NCBI RefSeq assembly: GCF_900606115.1
Contig: NZ_UWPJ01000005.1
Span: 434,001-498,000, forward strand
Source of the DNA: Pigmentiphaga humi
Lineage (GTDB): Bacteria > Pseudomonadota > Gammaproteobacteria > Burkholderiales > Burkholderiaceae_B
Direction of reading: 5' to 3'
Length of the DNA: 64,000 nucleotides
A program made the translations under genes and the position numbers. Numbering within the stretch: the first letter of the stretch is position 1; the number at the start of each line of letters is the position of its first letter. Positions 16,249 through 24,894 of the stretch are shown piece by piece. The notes below the pieces were generated by a model that had not been told where the DNA came from, made no database searches, and saw only the letters and a list, made by a program, of their open reading frames with translations.

Positions 16249-18521
16249 TTCACCTCCTGGCGGGCAGCGGCCAGCGCGGCCTTGACGCGGGCCGGCGTGA
16301 ACGGCGCTTCGCGCAGGCGCAGGCCGGTCGCATCGAAAATGGCGTTGGCGATGGCCGCCGGCCCCGGCACCGAGGCCGATTCGCCCGATCCCAGCGGCGG
16401 ATTGCCGTTGGGCGGCATGAGCAGCACGTCGACCTGCGGCAGCTCGGTGAACTTGAGGATGGGATAGGTGCCCCATTCCAGCGTGTTGACGCCTTGCTCG
16501 TCGAAACCGACGCTCTCCAGCAGCGTGCGGCTGACGGTCTGGATGACGTTGCCCTGCACCTGGTGCCGCACGCCGTCGGGGTTGATCATGAGGCCGCAGT
16601 CCTGTCCGGCCGCCACGCGCGTGACGCGTACCTTGCCGGTGTCCAGGTCGACCTCCACGTCGGCGATCCAGGCGCACCACGACGCGCCCACGCCGGGGAA
16701 GGCGCCGTGCACGTACTGGTGCTGCGCTACGCCCCGGCCCTTGACCACGCCGCGCGACGGCCTGCCGGACATGGGCGAGGGGCGCGGCTGCCAGCCGGCG
16801 CGCTCGGCCAGGGCCTTGAGCAAAGCGATGGGACGGGGGTCTTCCATGAAGCGCAGGCGGAATTCGATCGGGTCGGCGCCTTCCAGGGCGGCCAGTTCGT
16901 CCATGAAGGATTCGTGCGCGAACACGTTGGGCAGCGCAGCCACGCCGCGCATCCACGAAGCGCGCACGATGGGGGCCATGTCGAGCGCGGCCACGTCCAG
17001 GTCGGAGGCGCGGTATTGCGGGATCGCGGTGCGGTCGCCCATCTCGAACACCGTCGCCTCGGCCTTCTCCCTGCCCATCAGCAGGGAGGTCAGCAGCGGC
17101 GCGCCGTTGGACGGATAGCGCGTGTCGAAGCGGTAGGCCAGCGTCGAGGGGCCGGTGACGCCGCCGTGCACGTCCATGACCTGGGCGGTGCCTTTGGGCT
17201 CCCAGGCGTGTTCCTCCTCGCGCATGTATTGCACGCGCACCGGCTGCCCCAGTTCGCGCGCCAGCACGGCCGCGTCGGCCGCGGCGTCATCGGCGCAGTT
17301 GCGGCCGTAGCAGCCGGACGCTTCCATGCGCACGATGCGGATGCTCTCTTCGGGAAGGTCGAGCATCTTGGCGATGTCGCTGTGCAGGTTGTGCGGGTTC
17401 TGCGAGCCGGACCACACGGTCAGCTTCTCGTTCTTCCAATCGGCGAGCCCGCAGGAAGGGCCGATCGAGCCATGCATCTGGTAGGGCCAGACGTAGGTGG
17501 CCTTGAGTGCGGGCTTGGCCGAGGCCAGCGCGTGCTCGGGATCGCCTTTCTGGCTCAGCGGCCTGCGCTTGGACGGCTGGGCCGTCAACACGTTGGCGAG
17601 CGAGCCCATGTCGGCCAGCGCGGGCGGCGCCTTCCACTGTGCCTTCAGCAGCCGCGAGGCGAGGATGGCGTCTTCTTCGCGCCGCGCCACGACGGCGACG
17701 AAATCCTTGATCGCGACGACTTTGACGAGCGAGGGCACCCGGGATACCGAGGATTCGTCTATCGATTCCAGGCTCGCGGCCACCATGCCGCCGGCATCGC
17801 GGCCGCGGTACGGCGGACGCACCACGCGCGCATGCAGCATGCCGGGCAGGCGCATGTCGTGCACGTAGGTCAGGCCGCCCGATACCTTGGCGGGAATGTC
17901 CACGCGCGGCACGGAGCGGCCGACCAGCCCGTAGTTCTCAACCGGCTTGAGCGGCACGTCCTTGTCCAGCGGCACCGATAGCGGGTGGTCGCCGACCAGT
18001 TCGCCGTAGGCGGCCAGGAGCGTGCCGTCGCGGGTATGGACATGGCCGGCGCGCGTGGACAGCGAGTCCGTCGGCACGCCGTAGCGGCGCGCCGCTTCGT
18101 CGAGCAGGTAGCGGCGGATCTGCGCGGCCGCCTGGCGCATGGGCACGGCGGCGGCCTGCACCGAATTGCTGGCGATGGTGGGGCCCTGGTTGGGCGTGGC
18201 GTCGGTGTCGCCCAGCACCATGCTGACCTGGTCCATGTCCACGTCCATCTCGTCGGCGACGATCTGCATGAACGCGGTGCGGATGCCGGTGCCCAGGTCG
18301 ACGTGGCCGTTACAGGCGCGCACCGTGCCGTCGGCCATCAATTGCACGTAGGCGGACACCATGTTCTTGTCCACCAATTGCGAGCCGGCGTCGGTGGCGG
18401 GTCCGGCCGCTGCCATGCCGCGCTTGACGATGGCCGGGAAAGTGAAGGTGACCGCGAGGCTGCCGGCAGCGGCCAGGATCTGCCGGCGCGAAAGCCGGGG
18501 AACGAGGGAGGCGGTCGTCAT
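16245..18521 (-). CDS. Molybdopterin-binding large subunit of an isoquinoline-1-oxidoreductase/NicB-type dehydrogenase
   Basis: The 758-residue protein starts with a twin-arginine-type signal (LSRRQILAAAGSLAVTF) and carries xanthine-oxidase-family signatures: NGHVDLGTGIRTAF, MHGSIGPSC, GQDCGLMINPDGVRHQVQGN and PPLGSGESASVPG with the catalytic Glu in GSGES. This is the IorB/NicB type, which hydroxylates N-heteroaromatics or oxidizes aldehydes using water. The gene is between the small subunit and the cytochrome, each joined by a 4-bp overlap. The name of the true substrate (nicotinate, an aldehyde, another heterocycle) cannot be decided. Confidence 0.88.
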   Translation of the reverse strand: MTTASLVPRLSRRQILAAAGSLAVTFTFPAIVKRGMAAAGPATDAGSQLVDKNMVSAYVQLMADGTVRACNGHVDLGTGIRTAFMQIVADEMDVDMDQVSMVLGDTDATPNQGPTIASNSVQAAAVPMRQAAAQIRRYLLDEAARRYGVPTDSLSTRAGHVHTRDGTLLAAYGELVGDHPLSVPLDKDVPLKPVENYGLVGRSVPRVDIPAKVSGGLTYVHDMRLPGMLHARVVRPPYRGRDAGGMVAASLESIDESSVSRVPSLVKVVAIKDFVAVVARREEDAILASRLLKAQWKAPPALADMGSLANVLTAQPSKRRPLSQKGDPEHALASAKPALKATYVWPYQMHGSIGPSCGLADWKNEKLTVWSGSQNPHNLHSDIAKMLDLPEESIRIVRMEASGCYGRNCADDAAADAAVLARELGQPVRVQYMREEEHAWEPKGTAQVMDVHGGVTGPSTLAYRFDTRYPSNGAPLLTSLLMGREKAEATVFEMGDRTAIPQYRASDLDVAALDMAPIVRASWMRGVAALPNVFAHESFMDELAALEGADPIEFRLRFMEDPRPIALLKALAERAGWQPRPSPMSGRPSRGVVKGRGVAQHQYVHGAFPGVGASWCAWIADVEVDLDTGKVRVTRVAAGQDCGLMINPDGVRHQVQGNVIQTVSRTLLESVGFDEQGVNTLEWGTYPILKFTELPQVDVLLMPPNGNPPLGSGESASVPGPAAIANAIFDATGLRLREAPFTPARVKAALAAARQEVK

Positions 18522-19030
18522 TGCACGCCTCCGGCCGCGGCGGCTTCGCGCCCGGCTGTCCGGGCGCCGCCCCGCAGCCGGGCGGCGCGCCGAACGGCCT
18601 TGATGATCTCGATGTGGGTACCGCAGCGGCACAGGTTGTAGGCCAGCGCCTGCTTGATCTCGTCTTCGCTGGGATCGGGATTGCGATCCAGCAGCGCGCG
18701 CGCCGCCATGATCATGCCGTTGATGCAATAGCCGCACTGCGCGGCGTTCTCGTCGATGAAGGCCTGCTGCACCGGGTCGAGCGCGTCGCCCTTGCGCAGG
18801 CCTTCGAGCGTGACGATGGGCCGATTCTGCACACCGCCGGCCGGCACCAGACAGGAGCGCGCGGGCTTGCCGTCGATCAGCACCGTACAGGCGCCGCATT
18901 CGCCAAGCCCGCAGCCGAACTTGGGGCCGTTGAGCTGGAGATCGTTGCGCAGGGCATAGAGCAGCGGCGTGTCCCGAGCCAGTTCGAGCGGGTGGTCGGT
19001 GCCGTTGACGTGGAGCGTGAGCCGAGCCAT
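18518..19030 (-). CDS. [2Fe-2S] small subunit of the molybdenum hydroxylase (IorA/NicA type)
   Basis: This 170-residue protein has the two [2Fe-2S] clusters of xanthine-oxidase-type small subunits. The plant-type cluster is in FGCGLGECGACTVL plus a later Cys in ARSCLVPA; the alpha-helical cluster is in QCGYCINGM and NLCRCGTH. It relays electrons from the Mo site to the cytochrome c. It is the first gene of the three-gene operon and its stop overlaps the next start. A Gly/Ala/Arg-rich tail of about 20 residues follows the normal end of the fold. Confidence 0.92.
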   Translation of the reverse strand: MARLTLHVNGTDHPLELARDTPLLYALRNDLQLNGPKFGCGLGECGACTVLIDGKPARSCLVPAGGVQNRPIVTLEGLRKGDALDPVQQAFIDENAAQCGYCINGMIMAARALLDRNPDPSEDEIKQALAYNLCRCGTHIEIIKAVRRAARLRGGARTAGREAAAAGGVQ

Positions 19031-19169
19031 GTGGAGTCCTTTTCTTGTTCGATCCAGGACGCACCCGTCTATGGCGGCCAGCCGGCAGCGGGCGCGTACC
19101 GCCACCTTAGCTTCGGCATGCGGCGCGGGGCGGGCGCACTTGTTTCCACATGTTCGGCCCCGGGGGGAA

Positions 19170-20003
19170 TCAGCCGGGCGGCGCGTCGCGCACCAGGCGG
19201 CGGATGTCGACGAGCTTGGCCTTGAGCGCCCGGCGGTTGTCGGGGCCCATGCGCAGCAGCATCTTCTGGCCCGAGGTCAGCGATTCCAGCGCCGGGTCGG
19301 CGTACTCGTAGCGTATCCAAGGCCGGCGCAGTTCGTGCGGCCCCTTGACCTCGGGCAGGGCCAGCGCCAGCGGCTCGTCCGGCTCGGGGGTGGCGAGCAG
19401 GGTGTCGATGACGGTGACCAGGCGATCGTTGAAGTATCCGCGCGGATAGCCGAGCTCCTCGTAGGCCCTCTGGAATTGCGGATAGAGCTGCTTGTAGAGC
19501 GCGACGGCCCGATCACTGCTGACGCCCGTGACCGCTGCGACGAACGGCCGGTAGCGCGCGTAGTTGGCGGCTGCGATGCGCTCGTCGGGGGCGGCGCCTT
19601 CGGCGGCGAAGCGGCCCGGCGTGGGGTTGACCGGCCAGAGCGCGGGTGCGGCATGCGGCCGCGCGAGGTTGTCGATGGTCGCCACCGCGCGATGGGCGAA
19701 GTGGTCGATGTTGAACAGGGACACCAGCGCGTCCCGGCCGATCAGGCCGTTCAGCGCCACGCCGACGTCGGGCTGCTCGGCCGGCTCGGGCGCGGCGGCA
19801 TCGGCCGCTGGAGGTTCGATCGGATGCTGGATTTCCGGCTGGGGCTCGGCCGCCTGGGCGGGCGGTTCCGCGGTCTCCGCCATGGCGGGCGGTTGCTGCG
19901 TGGCAATGACGGGCGGCTCGGACGGGGACCGCAGCCAGAGATAGAGGCCGGCGCCGATGGCGGCCAGGCCCAGCACCACGACGAAATAGGACAGTCGACT
20001 CAT
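19170..20003 (-). CDS. DUF3014 family membrane-anchored protein
   Basis: A 277-residue protein with one N-terminal membrane segment (YFVVVLGLAAIGAGLYLWL), a Pro/Ala/Glu-rich linker of about 60 residues, and a folded domain from about residue 90 containing LIGRDALVSLFNIDHFAHRA and YEYADPALESLTSGQKMLLRMG. These are features of the DUF3014 family, whose function is not known. The linker suggests a periplasmic domain held away from the membrane. It stands alone between the hydroxylase operon and a divergent enoyl-CoA hydratase. Confidence 0.8.
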   Translation of the reverse strand: MSRLSYFVVVLGLAAIGAGLYLWLRSPSEPPVIATQQPPAMAETAEPPAQAAEPQPEIQHPIEPPAADAAAPEPAEQPDVGVALNGLIGRDALVSLFNIDHFAHRAVATIDNLARPHAAPALWPVNPTPGRFAAEGAAPDERIAAANYARYRPFVAAVTGVSSDRAVALYKQLYPQFQRAYEELGYPRGYFNDRLVTVIDTLLATPEPDEPLALALPEVKGPHELRRPWIRYEYADPALESLTSGQKMLLRMGPDNRRALKAKLVDIRRLVRDAPPG

Positions 20004-20325
20004 GGCTTGCCTATGGCGAAAAAAGAGTTTCGGACACTGTACCAGCCGGCGGCGCCCATGTGTCCAGCTGCGCCCGGTATGGCACGTCGAGCGCTGGCCG
20101 GAGCGGCCAGGCGCGGCGCGCGCGTCAACAAATTGTTGCGCGATGATGGATTCCGACACTCCGCCGCGCTTCATGCATGCCGGCTTTGAGCGCCCGGCTC
20201 CGGCTGGGCGAATAGCCGCGGCGGCTGCGGGATTTCCGCGCTCCGGACGGCCGCCGTTTTGTGTATTCTGGGAAACCCCTCGAGCTATCCTGCTGCATGC
20301 TTCTTCAACCGGATCTTCGCCGCTC
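20004..20325. other. 322-bp divergent intergenic region
   Basis: No gene is supported. A short palindrome, CAACAA-A-TTGTTG, lies at 20126-20138 and may be an operator. The promoter of the enoyl-CoA hydratase gene should be in the second half. Confidence 0.4.
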
Positions 20326-21138
20326 ATGTCCGACAAACCTTCCCAACCCGGCTCCTCTTCCCAACAGAACGCTGCGCTGGTCCGCGGCGAACGGCATGGC
20401 AGCGTCGGCGTGGTCATCATCGACCGTCCGGCGCGCAGGAATGCCCTCAATCTCGAGGTCAAGAACGCGCTGGCGCAGCAACTGCGCGAGTTCGACCAGG
20501 ATCCGTCCATCGCCTGCGTCGTGCTGACCGGCGCGGGCGGATGTTTCGTGGCCGGCTCGGACATCGTCGAGATGTCCGACATGCGGCCCACCGACCACGT
20601 CCGCCAGGACACGGATCGCATCTTCCACATTCTGCGCACGCTGGCCAAGCCGGCCGTCGCCGCGGTCGAGGGCTATGCGCTGGGCGGCGGATGCGAGCTG
20701 GCGCTGGCCTGCGACATCATCATTGCCGGCGAGGGCGCGACCTTCGGCCAGCCGGAGATCAAGATCGGCATCATGCCGGGCGGAGGCGGCACGCAGCGGC
20801 TGCTGCGCTCGGCGGGCAAGTACAAGACGCTGCTGTGGTCGCTGACCGGCGAGCGCATCCCGGCCCAGGCGGCCTATCACGCCAATATGGTCAGCGAACT
20901 GGTGCCGGACGGCCAGGCGCTCGATCGCGCGCTGGCCATCGCGAAGCAGATCGCCGCCATGCCGCCGCTGGCCGTGCGCGCCATCCGCGAAGCCGTGCGC
21001 ATGGGCGCCGACGCCAGCCTCGAAACCGGTTTGGCGCTCGAGCGCCGCGCGTTCGAGCGCCTGTTCGACAGCGACGACCAGAAAGAAGGCATGCGCGCCT
21101 TCATCGACAAGCGCGCTCCCGTCTTCAAGGGCAGCTGA
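20326..21138 (+). CDS. Enoyl-CoA hydratase/isomerase (crotonase family)
   Basis: The 270-residue protein shows crotonase signatures: GSVGVVIIDRPARRNALN, VLTGAGGCFVAGSDI (first oxyanion-hole strand), VEGYALGGGCELALACD (second oxyanion Gly) and FGQPEIKIGIMPGGGGTQRL with the catalytic Glu after QP. It would hydrate enoyl-CoA esters in fatty acid or aromatic acid degradation. It is single-gene: the next gene is convergent, 19 bp away. The N-terminal 20 residues (Ser/Gln-rich) are unlike the family and may not be part of the fold; Met at 20326 is the first start in frame with the domain. Confidence 0.9.
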   Translation: MSDKPSQPGSSSQQNAALVRGERHGSVGVVIIDRPARRNALNLEVKNALAQQLREFDQDPSIACVVLTGAGGCFVAGSDIVEMSDMRPTDHVRQDTDRIFHILRTLAKPAVAAVEGYALGGGCELALACDIIIAGEGATFGQPEIKIGIMPGGGGTQRLLRSAGKYKTLLWSLTGERIPAQAAYHANMVSELVPDGQALDRALAIAKQIAAMPPLAVRAIREAVRMGADASLETGLALERRAFERLFDSDDQKEGMRAFIDKRAPVFKGS

Positions 21139-21157
21139 ACACCGCGGTCGCCCTACC

Positions 21158-21994
21158 TCACCCAGCGAGAAAGGCCCGCACCGCCTGCGCGACCAGTTCG
21201 GGCTGGTCGTCGTGGACGTAGTGTCCGGCGTCGGGAACTTCGGACCAGCGGATGTGCGGATTGGCGTCGGCCATGCGCAGCGCCGTGTCCGCGGAGAGAT
21301 AGTCCGAGCGTCCGCCGCGCAGGACCAGCGTGGGGCAGGCCAGCGCCTTCACGTGCGGCCACAGGTCCACCGAATGCCCCGGCAGCGGGTCCAGGCGCGC
21401 CTGCGCAATGCCCGCATGGTCGTAGCGCCAGCTGCAGCTGCCGTCCGGGTGGACCTGCAGCATGTTGCGCAGACGTTCTTCGCGGGCCTCTTCGGTGACC
21501 GAGGGCCGCAGCGCGCGCATGAAGGCGCGGGCATGATCGAAGCTCTCGAAAGACAGCGGCGCATTGGTCAGTTCGGCGCGGATGCGGCCGGCGCCGGAAC
21601 TGTGTTCGAACGCGTCGGGGCCGGCGTCCTCGATGACCATCCGGTCGACTTTGCCGGGATGGGTCGCGGCATAGACGATGGCCGCGATGCCGCCCATGGA
21701 GTGGCCGAGCAGGTCGAAGCGGCCCAGGCCGAGCTGCGTGGCCACGGCGTCCAGGTCGGCGACGTAGCTGGCGGTGTAGTACTCGCGCGCCGGGTCCCAG
21801 TCGCTCAGGCCGCGGCCGCGCTGGTCATAGGCGATCACGCGGCGATCCGGCAGCGCCTGCGCCAGGCCGTGGAAGGTCTGGGCGTAGCCGCGGATGCCGT
21901 GCAGCATCAGCACGGGGCGGCCGTCCGCCGGCCCCCATTCGGTGACGTGTAATTCCAGCCCGTTGGCCGGGACGCGGTAGTCGCGGGTTTCCAT
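21158..21994 (-). CDS. Alpha/beta hydrolase
   Basis: At 278 residues it is a typical alpha/beta hydrolase: oxyanion motif LHGIRG (31-36), DQRGRGLSD, nucleophile elbow LGHSMGG with Ser99, a catalytic Asp in RGGRSDYLS and the His in DAGHYVHDDQPE. The ATG at 21994 has AGGAG upstream. Such proteins cleave esters, lactones or C-C bonds; the ring-cleavage hydrolases of aromatic pathways look alike, but the substrate cannot be told. It is convergent with the enoyl-CoA hydratase and follows the AA_synth-family gene on the same strand after a 47-bp gap. Confidence 0.88.
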   Translation of the reverse strand: METRDYRVPANGLELHVTEWGPADGRPVLMLHGIRGYAQTFHGLAQALPDRRVIAYDQRGRGLSDWDPAREYYTASYVADLDAVATQLGLGRFDLLGHSMGGIAAIVYAATHPGKVDRMVIEDAGPDAFEHSSGAGRIRAELTNAPLSFESFDHARAFMRALRPSVTEEAREERLRNMLQVHPDGSCSWRYDHAGIAQARLDPLPGHSVDLWPHVKALACPTLVLRGGRSDYLSADTALRMADANPHIRWSEVPDAGHYVHDDQPELVAQAVRAFLAG

Positions 21995-22041
21995 GGTTCG
22001 GCTCCTGGTGTCGGTGTTGAAAAATGCCCCCACGCTGTGCT

Positions 22042-22635
22042 TCAGACCAGGCCGTCTTCGCCCTGGATCTGGTCGGCCGGGATGCCGCCCAGGCGCGCGT
22101 GCAGGCGTCCGCGGGTGGCCAGCGAGACGGCGATCACGATTTCGTCGGCATTGGGCGCATCGTTGAACAGCGCGGTAATGGTGTCGTAGTGGGAACGGAC
22201 GTACAAGGCGTCCTTGTGCGCCAGCGGGATGTCGATGACGGTGCCCGGCGCGCCGCGCTTGCCGGTGGACGGCATCCAGGCCTTGGCGCCGCCGAGGGCT
22301 TCCCGCAAGGGTTCGGCGAACACCGTGGTGAGGAACGCGTTGCCGTGTTCGTATTCGCCCGCCGTGCCGACCAGGCAGGCCTTGCCGAAGCTTTCTATGT
22401 GCCGGTCCTGCGCAATGGCGCGCAGGCGCCTGGCGAATTCCCGCCCCAGCCCTTCCGATGCCGCGATGGCCGCGTCCAGGTCCTGGACGTAGCCGCCCGC
22501 GTAGGGATTGCGCAGCGCTACGGCGACGACGTACTTGTGCAGCGTCTCGCCGTCGGCGGCGATGCCGCTTTCATTGGTGAGGGTCTCTTCGCAGAGCAGG
22601 TACCACTTGCGTATTTGCAGCGTCAGTTCGGACAT
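22042..22635 (-). CDS. Amino acid synthesis family protein (DUF1185)
   Basis: The 197-residue protein resembles the DUF1185/AA_synth family: KWYLLCEETLTNESG at the N terminus, KYVVAVALRNPYAGGYVQDL, GKACLVGTAGEYEHGNAF and MPSTGKRGAPGTVIDIPLAHKDA. The biochemical role of the family is unsettled. It is divergent from the Bug gene at 22741 and shares with it a promoter region bearing a TACTACAA/TTGTAGTA inverted repeat. Such proteins commonly lie next to Bug receptors or flavin reductase-like enzymes, which suggests a catabolic role. Confidence 0.78.
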   Translation of the reverse strand: MSELTLQIRKWYLLCEETLTNESGIAADGETLHKYVVAVALRNPYAGGYVQDLDAAIAASEGLGREFARRLRAIAQDRHIESFGKACLVGTAGEYEHGNAFLTTVFAEPLREALGGAKAWMPSTGKRGAPGTVIDIPLAHKDALYVRSHYDTITALFNDAPNADEIVIAVSLATRGRLHARLGGIPADQIQGEDGLV

Positions 22636-22645
22636 GGTTTCATCA

Positions 22646-22681
22646 TACTACAAAATGGTTGTTTGTTCTCAAATTGTAGTA
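22646..22681. promoter_or_regulatory. TACTACAA...TTGTAGTA inverted repeat in a divergent promoter region
   Basis: TACTACAA (22646-22653) and TTGTAGTA (22674-22681) are exact inverse complements 20 bp apart. They lie in the 105-bp gap between the leftward AA_synth gene and the rightward Bug gene. A repressor dimer pair or a GntR/LysR protein could bind; the GntR gene at 23778 is the nearest candidate. Confidence 0.55.
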
Positions 22682-22740
22682 CGAAAACGCGATAAGAATG
22701 TAATATGGGAAGACATTAACTCCGCGATCCGAGTTTTCCC

Positions 22741-23718
22741 ATGCAGAGACGTACCCATTTGCTTTCCATTGGCCTGTTCGCCGCTTCCTGCCTGGCCATG
22801 CCCGTGGCGCATGCGCAGGCCTCGCCCTTGCCCAAGACCGTGACGCTGGTGGTGCCATTCGCGCCCGGCGGCGGCGCCGACCAGCTGGCGCGCGAGTTCG
22901 CGCAGGTCCTGCAGGCGCGCAGCCCGGGCAGCACGATCGTGGTCGAGAACCGCCCCGGCGCCAACGGCGCCATCGCCACCCGCCACGTCGCGCGCCAGAG
23001 GCCGGACGGTGCCACTTTGCTGCTCGGCACCTCCAGCACCCATGCGCTCGGTCCGCTGCTGACTCCCCTGGACGTCGACCCGGTGGTGGATTTCAGCCCC
23101 GTGACCGTGCTGGCCGATACGGCCAACGTCCTGGCGGTATCGGCGCAGTCGCCGTGGCGCTCGCTGGCGGACTATCTTGCCGCGGCGCGCGCGCAGCCGG
23201 TCAACTACGGCACGTTCGGCACGGGCTCGTCGGCGCACCTGTACGGACTGATCCTCGCGAAGGCCACCGGCGCCAAGCTGGAGCACGTTCCCTACAAGGG
23301 CTCGGGCCAGGCCATCACCGAATTGCTGGGCGGCCATACCCAGTCGGTATTCCTGACCACCAGCGCCGTGGAGCCCATGGCCCGCAGCGGCCAGCTCCGG
23401 CCGCTGGCCGTGACGGGGGCGGCGCGCTCGCGCGTATTTCCCGACGTACCGACGTTTTCCGAGCAGGGTGTCAAGGAACTGGACTTCAACGGCTGGTTCG
23501 GCATCCTGGCGCCCAAGGGCCTGCCGGCCGCCCAGGCCGACCACATTGCCTCGGTCGCCGCGGACATGGGCAGGCAGGAGGCGTTCGTGCGCAAGATGGT
23601 CGGGCAGGGCTACGACTGGGTCGGGTCCACGCCCGCCGGCCTGCAGGCCGCATTGGCCCGCAGCATCGAGGTCTACCGCAAGGTGGTTGCCGAGAACCGC
23701 GCCAGCCTGGGGAATTGA
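22741..23718 (+). CDS. Bug-family periplasmic receptor
   Basis: This 325-residue TctC-like protein has a signal peptide (MPVAHAQASP, cut at about residue 26), then [50 protein letters not shown] and VPYKGSGQAITELLGG. It should bind a small carboxylate in the periplasm. The GntR regulator gene follows 59 bp later on the same strand, so the two may share control of one substrate. No membrane components are adjacent. Confidence 0.9.
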   Translation: MQRRTHLLSIGLFAASCLAMPVAHAQASPLPKTVTLVVPFAPGGGADQLAREFAQVLQARSPGSTIVVENRPGANGAIATRHVARQRPDGATLLLGTSSTHALGPLLTPLDVDPVVDFSPVTVLADTANVLAVSAQSPWRSLADYLAAARAQPVNYGTFGTGSSAHLYGLILAKATGAKLEHVPYKGSGQAITELLGGHTQSVFLTTSAVEPMARSGQLRPLAVTGAARSRVFPDVPTFSEQGVKELDFNGWFGILAPKGLPAAQADHIASVAADMGRQEAFVRKMVGQGYDWVGSTPAGLQAALARSIEVYRKVVAENRASLGN

Positions 23719-23777
23719 GCCGGGCCGATCGGTACAATGCGGGCCTGGTTCCCGCACTGCGCGCTCAGCATCCCTCC

Positions 23778-24464
23778 ATGGCTACCAAGCAGGACGACGA
23801 CAACATTCCGGCCGAGGCGCCCGCCTCGCTGCGGCGGCGCGCCGAGCAGGACTTGCGCCGGGCGATCCTGTCCGGCCGCTACCAGGCCGGCGAGCGCCTG
23901 AAAGAGCGCGAGCTGATGGAGTCGCTGGGCGTGAGCCGAACGCTGCTGCGCGAGGCCCTGCGCCAGGTCGAGGCCGAAGGCCTGGTCGAACTGGTGCTCA
24001 ACCGCGGCCCGGTGGTGGCCCGGCTGACCTACGAAGATGCCGAGGAAATCTACGAAGTGCGCGGCATTCTCGAGGCGCAGAGCTGCGTCGGTTTCGCGCT
24101 GCGCGCATCGAGCGTGCACATGAAGCGGCTGGACGAGGTCTTCGGCCAGCTCAGGCAGGCCGCCGAGGCCGGCGACGTGGCGCGCACGCTGGCGCTGAGC
24201 GACAGTTTCTACGACGTCATCGCCGAAGGCTGCGGCAACAGCGTGCTGAGCGTGATGCTCAAGCAGCTGCACAACCGCATCGTGCTATTGCGCCGCACCT
24301 CGCTGTCCGAGCCCGGGCGCCTGCCCGAGACGCTGGACGAGCTGGCCCATATCTACCGGGCGCTGCATGCCCGCGATGAGGAGGCGGCCCGCAAGGCTTC
24401 CGTCCACCACGTGCGGCAGGCCTCCCGGGTGGCGCTGCGCGCGATCCGGCGCGAACCGCGTTGA
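23778..24464 (+). CDS. GntR-family regulator, FCD subfamily
   Basis: The 228-residue protein has an N-terminal winged helix (LRRRAEQDLRRAILSGRYQAGERL and ELMESLGVSRTLLREALRQ, residues about 17-80) and a C-terminal all-helical FCD effector domain from about residue 88 (YEVRGILEAQSC). FCD regulators sense carboxylates or sugar acids. It follows the Bug receptor gene and probably controls it through the inverted repeat at 22646-22681. It is also a candidate to bind the GTATAC-type palindromes at 13586 and 13696, though it is 10 kb away. Confidence 0.9.
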   Translation: MATKQDDDNIPAEAPASLRRRAEQDLRRAILSGRYQAGERLKERELMESLGVSRTLLREALRQVEAEGLVELVLNRGPVVARLTYEDAEEIYEVRGILEAQSCVGFALRASSVHMKRLDEVFGQLRQAAEAGDVARTLALSDSFYDVIAEGCGNSVLSVMLKQLHNRIVLLRRTSLSEPGRLPETLDELAHIYRALHARDEEAARKASVHHVRQASRVALRAIRREPR

Positions 24465-24474
24465 GCGCGTCCGG

Positions 24475-24771
24475 CTACTGCTGCTCGAAGCTCGGGTAGC
24501 GGCGCTCGATGTATTGGCGTTCGCTGGCGAGTTCGCGCACCTGCGCGGCGGGCGGGCCCTGGCGCAGCCATTCGAGCATGGCGTCGACCTGCTCGGGCGT
24601 GCCCTGGACCAGGGCCTCGACCGAGCCGTCTTCGTTGTTGCGCACCCATCCGCCCACGCCGACCAGGTGGGCGCGGCGGACGGTCGATATGCGGTAGCCG
24701 ACGCCCTGCACCCTGCCGGTGACGCGGACGAGGACGGTTTCCACGGGATGGTTGGTATCGAGTTCTTGCAT
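24475..24771 (-). CDS. acyP: Acylphosphatase
   Basis: The 98-residue protein contains the complete acylphosphatase signature: VRVTGRVQGVGYR with the phosphate-binding Arg27, and GWVRNNEDGSVEALVQG with the catalytic Asn45. It hydrolyses acylphosphates in the cytoplasm. The C terminus (RYPSFEQQ) ends at about the usual family length (around 90 residues). The start at 24771 is the first Met that leaves a short leader; the stop is 10 bp past the convergent GntR stop. Confidence 0.92.
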   Translation of the reverse strand: MQELDTNHPVETVLVRVTGRVQGVGYRISTVRRAHLVGVGGWVRNNEDGSVEALVQGTPEQVDAMLEWLRQGPPAAQVRELASERQYIERRYPSFEQQ

Positions 24772-24894
24772 GGGCGTCGGGCCGCATCGGGGCGGCGCAT
24801 GGTCGTTGCGGGGGAGTCTACCAGCAGCCCGCGGCGCCGGCGGCGGCCGGCCCGGCTGCGATAATGGCCGGCTACCGTCGTTTTTCTGGCTTTC

